A stretch of DNA of 64,000 nt from an uncultured Bacteroidales bacterium. GTDB taxonomy: Bacteria; Bacteroidota; Bacteroidia; Bacteroidales; UBA932. Numbering within the stretch: position 1 is the first letter of the stretch; every line of letters begins with the position of its first letter. This document shows, in pieces, positions 23,590 to 32,858 of the stretch. The stretch spans positions 1 to 64,000 of the forward strand of contig ONMJ01000016.1 in the NCBI GenBank assembly GCA_900318955.1, read 5' to 3'. The notes under the pieces were generated by a model. The model worked only from the letters and a program-made list of their open reading frames with translations. It did not search any database and had not been told where the DNA came from. Both the position numbers and the translations under genes were made by a program.

Positions 23590-24894
23590 ATGAAGAATTT
23601 TCCCCGCTTTTTGGCCACAATTTCGGCCTTCTGCGCACTCTCAACAGCGATTTTAGCCCAATCAATCGAAAAACGGATAAATGACGATTCTTACTTTGGA
23701 GCATCGGTCTACCGTCCATATGTATTCCCTGAAATAAAGGATACTCCTGCTCCTAAGGGTTTCAAGCCCTTTTATATCAGCCATTTCGGCCGACATGGCT
23801 CCCGACACCAGGCGGATAACAACGCAACGAGAGCATACACCATACTGAAAAAGGCCGATAAGGCGGGTATACTTTCTCCCCGAGGTAAAGAACTTTACGC
23901 TGATATCAGTACTCTCGTTGAGGACCATGAAGGGCAGATGGGACATCTTTCTCCGAAAGGGGCGGCAGAGCATCGGACCCTTGCAAGGCGCATGAAGGCC
24001 AGATTCCCCTCTGTATTCAAAGGTAAGAAAAGGACGCATGTCTTTTGTCAGTCGAGTGTCTACCCGCGCTGCCTGATGAGCATGACAAACTTTACGACAG
24101 CCCTTCAGGAGGAAGCCCCAAGGCTTGATTTTGAGTTCGTTACAGGGGAAAGGTATATGGATATACTTGCCCATGATTTCTATAATTCCAAGGAAATTTT
24201 CTCCTCTGACGAGATCATGTACGATTCTCTTCTCAGGGTCTATCTTGATCCCGAGCCGATTATGAAGAGGTTTTTCATAGATAACGACGCTGCCGTGAAG
24301 CCGGTTATCACAGATACGACTCGTCTTCTTAAGGGCTTGTATACCATCAGCGCAATCTGCGATTGTATCGATTATATGGGCATCAACCTCTTTGACAAGT
24401 ACTTCACCAAGGAGGAAATAGTAGGAATGTATATTCCATATAATAATCGTATCTGCGGTAATTACGGCAACACCATTGAGTTCGGAGACAGATGCAATTG
24501 GGCGGCAAAATGGCTTCTGGAAGATTTTGTCTTAAGGGCAGATAAAGCTCTGGAGAACGGAAGTCCCATGGCAGCGGATCTGAGATTCGCCCATGATACG
24601 GGAGTAATGCCCCTGGTCGCTCTTATGGGTCTGGAAGGCTTCGATAAGAAGTTTCCGAGGGCCGAGGCTCATAAGTACTTTGACACGGCAGTCCATATGA
24701 CAATGGCGACCAATTTCCAGATGATTTTCTACCGCAATAAAAAAGGAGAAGTGCTAGTCAAGATGCTTTATAATGAGAAGGAAATCACCATTCCGGCTCT
24801 TCCCTCATTTAGCGGTCCATACTATAGCTGGCCGGCCCTTCGTGCCTACTTAGAGCCGCTTTTCATTGATAAGACTCCTCCCACCGTCGGCTAA
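23590..24894 (+). CDS. Secreted histidine acid phosphatase (MINPP/phytase-like)
   Basis: 434 residues with a signal peptide ending near ILAQ (residue 24). RHGSRH at 68-73 is the phosphate-binding motif with the nucleophilic His69, and H335-D336 in FAHDTGVMPL is the proton-donor motif. This is the branch-2 histidine phosphatase fold of phytases and multiple inositol polyphosphate phosphatases. Release of phosphate from inositol phosphates is likely but other phosphomonoesters are possible. It has its own promoter and is followed by a tRNA gene. Confidence 0.9.
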   Translation: MKNFPRFLATISAFCALSTAILAQSIEKRINDDSYFGASVYRPYVFPEIKDTPAPKGFKPFYISHFGRHGSRHQADNNATRAYTILKKADKAGILSPRGKELYADISTLVEDHEGQMGHLSPKGAAEHRTLARRMKARFPSVFKGKKRTHVFCQSSVYPRCLMSMTNFTTALQEEAPRLDFEFVTGERYMDILAHDFYNSKEIFSSDEIMYDSLLRVYLDPEPIMKRFFIDNDAAVKPVITDTTRLLKGLYTISAICDCIDYMGINLFDKYFTKEEIVGMYIPYNNRICGNYGNTIEFGDRCNWAAKWLLEDFVLRADKALENGSPMAADLRFAHDTGVMPLVALMGLEGFDKKFPRAEAHKYFDTAVHMTMATNFQMIFYRNKKGEVLVKMLYNEKEITIPALPSFSGPYYSWPALRAYLEPLFIDKTPPTVG

Positions 24895-24931
24895 GGAGTA
24901 AGCCGATTATTGCAGAATAAAAAATATTTTG

Positions 24932-24939
24932 TAACTTTG
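24932..24939 (+). promoter_or_regulatory. Promoter of tRNA-Leu(CAG)
   Basis: TAACTTTG with TTG at 24910-24912, 19 bases upstream. The mature tRNA begins 17 bases later. Confidence 0.7.
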
Positions 24940-24955
24940 CGATATCTCCGTAAAA

Positions 24956-25039
24956 GCGCGAGTGGCGGAATTGGTAGACGCGCTACTCTCAGGAGGTAGT
25001 GCCCGCAAGGGCGTGTCAGTTCGACTCTGATCCCGCGCA
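24956..25039 (+). tRNA. tRNA-Leu, anticodon CAG
   Basis: 84 bases. GCGCGAG/CCCGCGC acceptor stem (one mismatch), GGCGGAATTGGTAGACGC D arm, anticodon arm CTACT-CTCAGGA-GGTAG with anticodon CAG, a long variable arm (GCCCGCAAGGGC) and T arm GTCAG-TTCGACT-CTGAT. The long variable arm confirms a class II tRNA. The CCA end is not encoded. Confidence 0.93.
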
Positions 25040-25047
25040 CGAGAGAA

Positions 25048-25077
25048 AAGGCTTCGATATTACTTATCGGAGCCTTT
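25048..25077 (+). terminator. Terminator-like hairpin after tRNA-Leu
   Basis: AAGGCTTCGATA pairs with TATCGGAGCCTT over a five-base loop with one G-T pair. The T run is short, so some read-through into metX is possible. Confidence 0.6.
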
Positions 25078-25096
25078 GTCATAAAAGAGAGTTTAT

Positions 25097-26119
25097 ATGA
25101 TATTCCATTCATTGCAGTCTATGGCGCCCTTCTGGCTGGAAGCCGGAGGACGTCTTGAGGGAGTTACAGTTGCTTACCATACATCACCGCGAGATTATCG
25201 CGAGGGGGACAAGGTCGTTTGGATTTGCCATGCCCTGACGGTGAATTCAAATCCTGAGGACTGGTGGGAGCATCTTGTAGGAGCGGGCAAACTTATTGAT
25301 ACAGAGAAGTATTTTGTCGTCTGTGTCAACATGCTCGGATCACCGTACGGTAGCTCGTCTCCTTCCAATATCGATCCTGAGACAGGTAAGCCGTATTACT
25401 TCAGTTTCCCCGACATTACGGTAAGGGATATGGTCCATGCCATGATTATGGTCAGAAAGACTCTCGGCATCAAAAAGGTAGATTTTCTCATAGGTTCTTC
25501 AATCGGAGGATTTCAAGCTCTTGAGTGGTCAATCATGGAGCCGGAAGTAATTGGTCATGTGCTATTTATGGCTACTGCTGCCCGAGTCCCTGCATATCTT
25601 ACCGCATTCAATGAAGCGCAGAGGATGGCCCTCGAAGCGGATCCTTCGTTCAGGGAGGCGGCGAGCCTTGAGGGAGGCTTGGAAGGTCTGAAGTGCGCCA
25701 GGGCTATCGCTCTTATATCATATCGCAGTTTCGACGGATACGAAGCGACGCAGACCGATGCTTCCGAAGATACGATGTTCGCTGAGCGCGCTTGTTCATA
25801 CGAAAGATATCAGGGAGAAAAGCTTTCCAAACAATTCAACGCATACTCCTATTGGTACCTTTCTCGAAGCGTCGACAGTGAAAACATCGGGCGCGGAAGA
25901 GGAGGAGTTGCAGCTGCCCTCTCGATGATAAAGGCGAAAACGACTGTTGTTTCCATTACAAGCGATACAATTTTCCCCCCTCGTATAGTTAAGGTCATTG
26001 CGGACGGAGTAGAGGGAGCTTGTTATCATGAGATAGATTCAAAGTTCGGACATGACGGTTTCCTTCTCGAGTACGAGCAGATAGCAGGCATAATTAGGCC
26101 GATACTTGACGAAATATGA
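25097..26119 (+). CDS. metX: Homoserine O-acetyltransferase (MetX-like alpha/beta hydrolase)
   Basis: 340 residues. An alpha/beta-hydrolase acyltransferase: the oxyanion segment CHALTVNS (44-51), the nucleophile S135 in IGSSIGGFQALEW, and VSITSDTIFPP plus FGHDGFLLE for the catalytic Asp and His. This order and the SxGGxQALEW element are typical of homoserine O-acetyltransferase, the first committed step of methionine synthesis from acetyl-CoA. Some homologues use serine or succinyl-CoA; residues that settle this cannot be judged by eye. It stands between two tRNA genes and could partly be read from the tRNA-Leu promoter. Confidence 0.9.
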   Translation: MIFHSLQSMAPFWLEAGGRLEGVTVAYHTSPRDYREGDKVVWICHALTVNSNPEDWWEHLVGAGKLIDTEKYFVVCVNMLGSPYGSSSPSNIDPETGKPYYFSFPDITVRDMVHAMIMVRKTLGIKKVDFLIGSSIGGFQALEWSIMEPEVIGHVLFMATAARVPAYLTAFNEAQRMALEADPSFREAASLEGGLEGLKCARAIALISYRSFDGYEATQTDASEDTMFAERACSYERYQGEKLSKQFNAYSYWYLSRSVDSENIGRGRGGVAAALSMIKAKTTVVSITSDTIFPPRIVKVIADGVEGACYHEIDSKFGHDGFLLEYEQIAGIIRPILDEI

Positions 26120-26130
26120 AAAAATATTTC

Positions 26131-26138
26131 TATCTTTG
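26131..26138 (+). promoter_or_regulatory. Promoter of tRNA-Arg(TCT)
   Basis: TATCTTTG, with a TTG 22 bases upstream (26106-26108) at the very end of metX. The tRNA begins 19 bases later. Confidence 0.65.
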
Positions 26139-26156
26139 CAGTCCGCAAAAAGGTTT

Positions 26157-26230
26157 GGTCCGGTAGCTCAGCTGGATAGAGCAACAGCCTTCTAAGCTGT
26201 GGGTCTTGGGTTCGAATCCCAACCGGATCA
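26157..26230 (+). tRNA. tRNA-Arg, anticodon TCT
   Basis: 74 bases. Acceptor GGTCCGG/CCGGATC, D arm GCTCAGCTGGATAGAGC, anticodon arm CAGCC-TTCTAAG-CTG region with anticodon TCT, and T arm TTGGG-TTCGAAT-CCCAA. The CCA end is not encoded. A large palindrome starts 5 bases after its end. Confidence 0.95.
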
Positions 26231-26234
26231 CAAA

Positions 26235-26365
26235 AGATTATTCTGCCGATAGGGTCCCAGAGGGGCCCTATCATCGTCTGGAAAATAGCCCCAAAAAGAA
26301 AGCTCGCTCTCTTTTTGGGGCTATTTTTTAGACGGTCCCGGCCTAGCCGGACGGCAGAATAATCT
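26235..26365. repeat. 131-bp nested palindrome after tRNA-Arg
   Basis: Perfect 14-bp outer arms (26235-26248 and 26352-26365, AGATTATTCTGCCG and its complement) enclose a smaller GATAGGG/CCCTATC hairpin and a long terminator stem (26283-26329). The layout is like a short inverted-repeat element or REP-like unit. No gene lies inside. Confidence 0.75.
26283..26329 (+). terminator. Strong terminator inside the palindrome
   Basis: ATAGCCCCAAAAAGA pairs with TCTTTTTGGGGCTAT around an AAGCTCGCTC centre, followed by six T residues. It most likely terminates tRNA-Arg transcription. Confidence 0.85.
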
Positions 26366-26370
26366 ATTGT

Positions 26371-26534
26371 AAGATAGCCCCCCGCAGGGGCAGGGAAGTG
26401 GCCGCCCTCTGGGCGGGCAAATCCCAAGATAGCCCCCCGCAGGGGCAGGGAAGTGGCCGCCCTCTGGGCGGGCAAATCCCAAGATAGCCCCCGCAGGGGC
26501 AGGGAAGTGGCCGCCCTCTGGGCGGGCAAATCCC
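26371..26534. repeat. Three tandem 55-bp repeats
   Basis: Three near-identical units start at 26371, 26426 and 26481 (lengths 55, 55 and 54; the third lacks one C). Each holds two small GC-rich palindromes: GCCCCNNGCAGGGGC, and GGCCGCCCTCTGGGCGGGC. There are no spacers, so it is not a CRISPR array. A minus-strand open frame runs through it only because each unit is near a multiple of three. Confidence 0.95.
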
Positions 26535-26537
26535 AAA

Positions 26538-26571
26538 AATAATAGGGTGACCGACCGGCCACCCTATTATT
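26538..26571. terminator. Bidirectional terminator between the repeats and the GLUG genes
   Basis: AATAATAGGGTG and CACCCTATTATT form a perfect 12-bp stem over a 10-base loop. A run of A on the left gives a T run for the minus strand, so it can end the GLUG operon that stops at 26589. Confidence 0.85.
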
Positions 26572-26588
26572 ATTCAGCAATCAACTGT

Positions 26589-29288
26589 TTATTCAACAGG
26601 AAGAGGATACTTTCCGGAGAGAGACCATTTCTTAAGAGGATAGGTGGTCTCGGCGGCGACATAAGCGTTGAGTTTGTCAACCATCGTGCTGTTCGAGACG
26701 AAGGTTTCGCTTGTGTAGCTGTAGTTTTCACCGATAACGATATTTGCCCTTTCAGCTCCGATAGGGAGGCTGTCGATATAATGACAGTCAGAAATACTTA
26801 TCTTCGCTGAGTTCGGCAGGTGACCATAGATGGCACCGACCTGAGAAGCGCTGCTGATATCGGAAATGACTGATCCTGCGAGAATTATGTCGCTTTGGAC
26901 AAGGCTGCTGACGCAGTTCTTGATAATCACTTCTCCGGCTGAGGAGAGGCTTCCGTATCCCACAAGACCACCAAAGGAAGGATGTGCCATTGCGAGGTCG
27001 CAGATGAAGCTTCCTGGGGAAATGTAGGAATAACAGTTGTAGATATAGGCCTTGCTGCCCGAATCCGAATTCCTCATCCATCCGATGATGGCTCCGCACA
27101 TGCAGTCTCCCTTTGCAGGATTGCCATCGGTGTCACATGCGAGGGCATGGATAATGCCTGAGCGGACACCGCTGTTGATGATATCAATGACTCCTTCGGA
27201 ATCGGGATAGGTATATCCGATGATACCGCCGACGCTATATGCACCCTTGATCTCGCTGTCTTCTATCCAGCAGAGGTCGATAGTATTGTTTCCGCCGCTC
27301 TTTGCAATAGCACGACCGACAATACCTCCGACTCCGTCTCCGGTAGCGTCGACCTTACTTCCGACAAAGCTGCAGCCCTTGATTGTTCCAAGGTCCATCC
27401 ATCCAGTGATACCACCGATGTTGAGACCTCCGGACACAGTGCTGCCATTCTTTACGGAGCATCCATCAAGGGTGGAGACAGAATTCTTCATATAGCCGGC
27501 GATACCTCCATTACGATCTCCGCCTCCTATTTCAGAATCTTCGACGGCGCAATTCTCAAGAGTTGACAGTTGTACAAGACCGACAATTCCTCCTGCATAA
27601 TAATCTCCGGCCGTTATCTTGGATTTATCATAAATTCTGCAGCCTTTGATCGTACTGTTATTGACACTCCAGCCGACAGTGCCTCCAGCATCTTCTTCTG
27701 TGGCAGTAACATTTGTTCTCTGGGTAGAGCAGGAAAGAATGGTACTAGCGTCAAGCTTGCCGACAATACCACCTACTTCGTTTGCTCCATTAATATCGAC
27801 ATGATTAGTGAAGCAGTATTCTATTGATGCGCCGTCATGGGCATGTGCGGCAATTCCGCCAGCATAGTTTTTACTGTTGGATAACTTGATAGAAGCTGCA
27901 CTGCAGTAACTTGCTTTTCCGCCAACCATATCTGCGACGATTCCTGCGCACATATTTGCAGTTGCGCTGAGTTCACCATTAATGGCAGAGCACTGAAGGA
28001 ATGTGCAATTCTTGGCATATCCTACTAACCCGCCTACGCGGTTGAAGTTTCCTGTATTGACACGGTTGGAAACAGCAAGTCTGCAGATAGTTGCGTACTC
28101 AGCGTATCCAAACACTCCGCTTGCCGGATTTTCAGCATCGTATCCTGAAGTGCTCAGATTGTTGATTCGATTGTTGCTTCCTTCGTAGGTACCCTTGAAA
28201 GGTTTTGCAGCTACAGCGCCGATTGGAGTGAACTCCTTCATGTTCATGTCGATAGTGGCTGTCTGCTTATAAATCTTGTCAGCGTATTTTGCATAAGTCT
28301 CGTCTGAATTGATCAGCTTTGACATTGAAATAAGGTCTTCAGCGCTGGCGATAATATAAGGATCAGCTTCAATTCCGCTTCCTTCGAGAGAGGCTTCACC
28401 TTCCGCAGCCTTCTTGAGTTCAGCAGCAGGCATCTTGACGACCTTCCCTCTGGCTACAGAATTGTCCTTGTCTGAGACGAGGCTTGCAATAGTCTTTCCA
28501 GAGGCGTCGATAGCCTTGATTACGAAGCCGTTTGAGAGTGATCCCTCGGGGAGCATTACATAGAACTCATACGGGGTCGCGCTGAGTGTAACGGCAGCCT
28601 GGGGCTTGAGGATGAGCTTGTTGGATGAAGGAGCAGTCTCAAGTGAGATGGAAGCGATATCTTTGGCTTCGTAATTAGGAACCACTGTGAAGGGGCCCCA
28701 GAGAGCGCTTGAAGTGTTGGCGTCCAGAAGCTCGAAATGATCAACTTCAATGCCTTCGCCAGTCAAGCTGAATTTGACGGCTCCGAAAACATATTTCATT
28801 GAGAACTTGTCGGCCCCGTCAGCCCAGAAAGCTACTGCAGCGTTGGAATACTTGGCGCAGTCCCCGGGGACAATCTCCTGAGTAGAAGGAATATCCAGAA
28901 TCACCTTGTCATTGGTAGAAGCGCCATTGACGAGAAGATAGGGATATACAGCTGCAAGTTTGCCGTCTTTACGGGTGCGTCCGGTGAATTTGGCGGAATG
29001 TCCGTCCGAGGAAATATCTCCCTGGGAGGTCTTGAAGCAGTCTCCGCTCTCCCAGTAGGGCTGGGTGTCGCTGCGAACCCAGATGCAGTCGTCCGCTTCC
29101 CAAGCGGTAGCGGTATAGGTGCCTTTATCTCCCTCGAAATGGATTCTTGTTTCGGGAGTCCCGATAGTGGCTTCGAGGGTAACTACTTCTCCGGAGAGCT
29201 CCTCTTCCGGAGATTTAGGCTCAATTGTGCATGACGCAGCAAGTGCGGCGAAGCACATCAGAAACGGGATTATATATTTATTTTTCAT
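26589..29288 (-). CDS. Large GLUG-repeat surface lipoprotein
   Basis: 899 residues from the ATG at 29288, which overlaps the upstream stop as TAATG; an ATG two codons earlier (29294) is also possible. The lipobox is CFAALAASC. Residues about 30-290 resemble the fimbrillin-like/Mfa-type N-terminal domain of the next protein. From about 340 to 830 the protein is made of GLUG-type repeats: GGIVGK or GGIAGY, then a polar strand with a Cys (IKGCRIYD, LENCAVED, LDGCSVKN), roughly every 20-25 residues. Such repeats form a long beta-helix on the cell surface. It probably binds glycans, mucin or other cells. It lies in an operon with the homologous gene at 29288-32740. Confidence 0.85.
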   Translation of the reverse strand: MKNKYIIPFLMCFAALAASCTIEPKSPEEELSGEVVTLEATIGTPETRIHFEGDKGTYTATAWEADDCIWVRSDTQPYWESGDCFKTSQGDISSDGHSAKFTGRTRKDGKLAAVYPYLLVNGASTNDKVILDIPSTQEIVPGDCAKYSNAAVAFWADGADKFSMKYVFGAVKFSLTGEGIEVDHFELLDANTSSALWGPFTVVPNYEAKDIASISLETAPSSNKLILKPQAAVTLSATPYEFYVMLPEGSLSNGFVIKAIDASGKTIASLVSDKDNSVARGKVVKMPAAELKKAAEGEASLEGSGIEADPYIIASAEDLISMSKLINSDETYAKYADKIYKQTATIDMNMKEFTPIGAVAAKPFKGTYEGSNNRINNLSTSGYDAENPASGVFGYAEYATICRLAVSNRVNTGNFNRVGGLVGYAKNCTFLQCSAINGELSATANMCAGIVADMVGGKASYCSAASIKLSNSKNYAGGIAAHAHDGASIEYCFTNHVDINGANEVGGIVGKLDASTILSCSTQRTNVTATEEDAGGTVGWSVNNSTIKGCRIYDKSKITAGDYYAGGIVGLVQLSTLENCAVEDSEIGGGDRNGGIAGYMKNSVSTLDGCSVKNGSTVSGGLNIGGITGWMDLGTIKGCSFVGSKVDATGDGVGGIVGRAIAKSGGNNTIDLCWIEDSEIKGAYSVGGIIGYTYPDSEGVIDIINSGVRSGIIHALACDTDGNPAKGDCMCGAIIGWMRNSDSGSKAYIYNCYSYISPGSFICDLAMAHPSFGGLVGYGSLSSAGEVIIKNCVSSLVQSDIILAGSVISDISSASQVGAIYGHLPNSAKISISDCHYIDSLPIGAERANIVIGENYSYTSETFVSNSTMVDKLNAYVAAETTYPLKKWSLSGKYPLPVE

Positions 29289-32200
29289 TACCATGCTCCG
29301 TTAATATTGTCAAAATCAGTAATAGAACCATTATCGGATTCGTTGTAGGAAGCTGATGACTCGAGCCATGAACCGATTTCCTTGTAGATCTTCTCGGCGA
29401 TGAATTTCATTGCCTGAGCGGAATAATGGTCGCTGCTGTTCTGTCTCAAATCGCCGGTTGTGACGATCTTGCTCCAGTCGAGATCATGCTTCGGCATATT
29501 AGGCTGATATCCCTTCTTGAGATATTCGAAGTCCCATCCGAAGTCATTGAATCCGTTTACTGCATAGAGGTCAACAGCGCGGCAGTTGTCATAGTGGTTG
29601 GCAATATGCAGCAGCGCCTCTTCTACATCCGGGGTCAAGGTGTCATGGATGAGAACCACAATCTTGACATGAGGATACTGGAGAGTCATCATCCTGACAA
29701 GCTTTACATAAGCTTCTACGAAGGATCCGTCAGGAAGGGCTTCCGCCTCTTCAAGGGTCTTGCAAGCATCTGCAACGGCATATACGGCGTTCATTGCAGC
29801 GTCGCTTGGACGGTGAGGAGTCGTAGTAGGATAGCGCACGAGTTTCTGGTCGCCGAGCATCTGGTATATTCCATGAGCCCAGTCATTTGCACCACCGTTG
29901 ATGATGATAATGTCAGGAGAACCCATACCGCCGTTTTCAATATAACGGGCGCAGAAGTCCTGTCCGTACCAGTATCTATCGGAGTAAGATGCATCTGTGC
30001 AGCGGGTGACGGCGGTCCCTGAGAATGCAAGGTTGGTATCCCAAACTGCGTTCGAAAGGAGATCGTAGGTAAGCATGTACCAATATGTCTGGGCTGCGGA
30101 AGTGACATTTCCGTCGCTGGTAGGATAGTGGCAGCGGTAGCCGTTAGGAGCGCGGGAGCCCTGATATCCATGAGGAGCATAACCGTCAAAGGTGGATAGA
30201 GAATCACCGATAAGGCTCACCCTGAGGGCTTTCTGCTTGCCAACTGAAGGATTTGCAGCTATGCCTTCGAGAACCGGAAGTCCGCTCGGGCTGGCGACCC
30301 ATTTCTTGAGGGTAAGAGGGCCTGAATATGAGCTCTGGAAGCTATTCAGTGCATTGAGAAGAGTTCCGTCATGCATCTGTTTCTTGGTCATGGCTTCGAC
30401 TCTTTCCATATTGCCTGAATTATTCTTTCCAAGTGCACGAACTCCGTCAACATAGTAGCAATCCTGCAGGTTGGTCTTGGTCGGGTTGCCGACGAGAGTT
30501 CCATACTGGAAGTAGCTGCTGGCGGGAGAGGTGTTGCCGTTGATAATAAGATTTCCGGAATTGAGGGTGTTGTAGCATCCCTGGATGTTCACGCTTGCAT
30601 TGGATCCGCCCTGCTCGCCGATGAAACCTCCGAGGTCAACTTCGAGAGCCTGAGGGAAGTCGCAGCGCATGGTAGAGGGACTGCTGAAGCAGTTGACAAT
30701 GTTGAGTGTGGAGGTTGTGCTTCCCATACGGGCCCATGCCACCAGTCCGCCGATCATCGTCCATTTGCTTGCAGAATAACCGGCATCGATTATTTCTCCG
30801 CCGACATATGCGCAGTTCCAAATATTGATCTCGGAATCATTGTGGGTAGGATTGCACTCTCCAACGATGCCGCCAACAGAATATGAGGCAGCGACGTTGC
30901 AGTAGACAGCGCAGTTACTGATATTTACTTTTTGAGCTGTGTTCTTGTGATAGATGTATGCGACAATTCCGCCGGCCTTGTCCTGTCCTGTACGGACCAG
31001 TGCATTCGACCCGACGACGCAGTCGCTGATGTCACCGCTCTGGACCCAAGCGACGATACCTGCGGCACCCGGGTACCAGCAGATTACCTGTGCCTGGACT
31101 TCGCAGCCTGTAATCTTTCCGCCTTCGAGCATCTCTCCGGCGATACCACCTACATAGTAATTGTCTCCGGTGACGGTACTGCCATCAAGGACCTTGCAGT
31201 TTTCTATCGTGCAGTTTTTGACCTGACCGGCTATACCACCGAGCTGCTCTCCGGCAGCGGTTACATTGCCTTTTACAGTACAATTTTTGATTTCAGCACC
31301 TGAAGCGCATCCCACGATGCCTCCCACGGCGGAAACTACGGTGATACCCTGGAAGTCGCCATATTTCTCGTCATGGATGAATCCCTGCAATGAGCAGTTC
31401 TCGATTTTTCCTCCTTCCATGTAGCCTACAACACCGCCGCAGGCGCAGAGGACAAAGTGGACATTGGCATTGATACTGATGTCGCTGAAGGTCGAATTGA
31501 TTGCGTGACCTGCAATTACACCCTGCTCTCCGTTGTCTCCCGTGTTGGTGTAACCGTCAATCTTAAGATTGGAAACCTTCGCTCCGGAAGTATAGGCGAA
31601 CATACCGGCAGCCTTGCCTGAAGTGGCTATAGGGGAAAGATTGCTGATTGTGAATCCGCCTCCGTCGTAGGTTCCCTTGAAAGCGTGGTCTTTGTCCGGA
31701 CCGATGGCGGGAATGGTAACATCCTGCATATTGATATCAGCGGTCTGGCGGAAATGCTTGTCTGTAAACGATGCGTAATCGGCGCCGTTGCAAAGATCAG
31801 CCATCATCGTAAGATCTCCCGCAGAAGCAATCTGATAAGGGTCTGATTCTGTACCGGAACCCTTGCTGAAAGGCTTCTCTTCGAGAGATACTACGATGAC
31901 CTCGTTCTGCTTGATCGGAGAACCGCTGTCATTGGATATAGTATTGATAACGTTGCCGGAGGCGTCTGAGAGGGTGATTGTGAAGCCTTTGGCGAAGGCG
32001 CCTTCAGGGACTACGCAGTAGAAATCGGAAGGATTCGCCCCGTCGAGCTTAATATCCGTTCCGAGGTCGAGCTCGACTTCATTGCGATTAGTTGCCTCAT
32101 TGGTCCATTTTACCGATTCGATAGCAGTGCTCTCTTCATTGAGAGTGACAATGCATTTTCCCCAAAGGACAGAAGAAGGATCCTTATCGGTAACTACCAC

Positions 32201-32740
32201 CTTGCTGACATCGGAATGGCCCTTGAGGCTGACGCGGAGCGAACCGGCGAGACTGTTGAAGGTCACCCTGTTCCCGGTGCTCCAAAGAGCCGCAGCAAGA
32301 TTTGCATTATGTCCGAAACTATTTGACTTGTACTCCTGCTTTTGCGGCACCTCGAGTGTGACTGTCTTGTTGTCTGACGAGGAATTGACAAAAGCGTAGG
32401 GATAGAAGGCGATATATGGTCCCTGATCCAGAGTCTCTCCGTTGAATTCTGCTATCTTCCCACCTTGGGAAAGACCGCTTCCGGAAGTTGAGAAACGGGT
32501 TCCGGGGGTTCCCTCCTTCTGGAGGGATGATCTTACCCATATCTCGTCGCTGGTTTCCCAGAGGATAGGAATTTTTGATCCTTCGGGAGAGCCGAGATAC
32601 GTTTTGGTTTCGACCTGGGTGGCAACTAGCGTCATCTGGGTCGTCTGTGGCTGAGGCTCCGGCGTTAGCGGCTCTTTACAGCCGGCAAACACCGAAAGCG
32701 CAATCACCAGGGAAATCCCTGATAAATACTTACAATCCAT
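29288..32740 (-). CDS. GLUG-repeat surface lipoprotein fused to an SGNH hydrolase
   Basis: 1150 residues. The lipobox is SVFAGC. An N-terminal fimbrillin-like domain (to about 290) and a GLUG beta-helix (about 300-800; GGIVGCASGAEIKNCTVKG and similar) match the next gene. From about 835 an SGNH/GDSL hydrolase begins: SLIGDSLSTFDGY (block I Ser), a Gly block with NLAFSGTAV, the Asn in NGGANDW (block III) and SSDHYS for the Asp-His pair (block V). Such domains remove acyl or acetyl groups from glycans. A C-terminal esterase on a long surface stalk is an unusual layout. It is the first gene of the pair and has a promoter at 32794. Confidence 0.88.
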   Translation of the reverse strand: MDCKYLSGISLVIALSVFAGCKEPLTPEPQPQTTQMTLVATQVETKTYLGSPEGSKIPILWETSDEIWVRSSLQKEGTPGTRFSTSGSGLSQGGKIAEFNGETLDQGPYIAFYPYAFVNSSSDNKTVTLEVPQKQEYKSNSFGHNANLAAALWSTGNRVTFNSLAGSLRVSLKGHSDVSKVVVTDKDPSSVLWGKCIVTLNEESTAIESVKWTNEATNRNEVELDLGTDIKLDGANPSDFYCVVPEGAFAKGFTITLSDASGNVINTISNDSGSPIKQNEVIVVSLEEKPFSKGSGTESDPYQIASAGDLTMMADLCNGADYASFTDKHFRQTADINMQDVTIPAIGPDKDHAFKGTYDGGGFTISNLSPIATSGKAAGMFAYTSGAKVSNLKIDGYTNTGDNGEQGVIAGHAINSTFSDISINANVHFVLCACGGVVGYMEGGKIENCSLQGFIHDEKYGDFQGITVVSAVGGIVGCASGAEIKNCTVKGNVTAAGEQLGGIAGQVKNCTIENCKVLDGSTVTGDNYYVGGIAGEMLEGGKITGCEVQAQVICWYPGAAGIVAWVQSGDISDCVVGSNALVRTGQDKAGGIVAYIYHKNTAQKVNISNCAVYCNVAASYSVGGIVGECNPTHNDSEINIWNCAYVGGEIIDAGYSASKWTMIGGLVAWARMGSTTSTLNIVNCFSSPSTMRCDFPQALEVDLGGFIGEQGGSNASVNIQGCYNTLNSGNLIINGNTSPASSYFQYGTLVGNPTKTNLQDCYYVDGVRALGKNNSGNMERVEAMTKKQMHDGTLLNALNSFQSSYSGPLTLKKWVASPSGLPVLEGIAANPSVGKQKALRVSLIGDSLSTFDGYAPHGYQGSRAPNGYRCHYPTSDGNVTSAAQTYWYMLTYDLLSNAVWDTNLAFSGTAVTRCTDASYSDRYWYGQDFCARYIENGGMGSPDIIIINGGANDWAHGIYQMLGDQKLVRYPTTTPHRPSDAAMNAVYAVADACKTLEEAEALPDGSFVEAYVKLVRMMTLQYPHVKIVVLIHDTLTPDVEEALLHIANHYDNCRAVDLYAVNGFNDFGWDFEYLKKGYQPNMPKHDLDWSKIVTTGDLRQNSSDHYSAQAMKFIAEKIYKEIGSWLESSASYNESDNGSITDFDNINGAW

Positions 32741-32793
32741 GTGCTTAGTGTGTTAGTTGATGTTTTATATGGTTCTTATTCTCTTTGATAACA

Positions 32794-32801
32794 CAAAAAT
32801 A
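32794..32801 (-). promoter_or_regulatory. Promoter of the GLUG-repeat operon
   Basis: TATTTTTG on the minus strand, with a TTG about 20 bases upstream (32822-32824 complement). The leader to the ATG at 32740 is about 50 bases. Confidence 0.65.
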
Positions 32802-32834
32802 GGCTTTTTGCTGTATTTAAACAATAAAAAAGCT

Positions 32835-32842
32835 TAAATTTG
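32835..32842 (+). promoter_or_regulatory. -7 box for the esterase gene
   Basis: TAAATTTG, 16 bases before the ATG at 32859, so the leader is very short. Confidence 0.6.
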
Positions 32843-32858
32843 TGAAAAAGGTAACGAT

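Noticed and set aside
26371..26534. CRISPR array
   Set aside because: The three units are direct tandem copies with no unique spacers, and no cas gene is present.
26026..26580. Minus-strand frame with repeated WDLPAQRAATSLPLRG peptides
   Set aside because: It is only the translation of the three 55-bp repeats, the terminator and tRNA-Arg on the opposite strand. It has no start context or family match.
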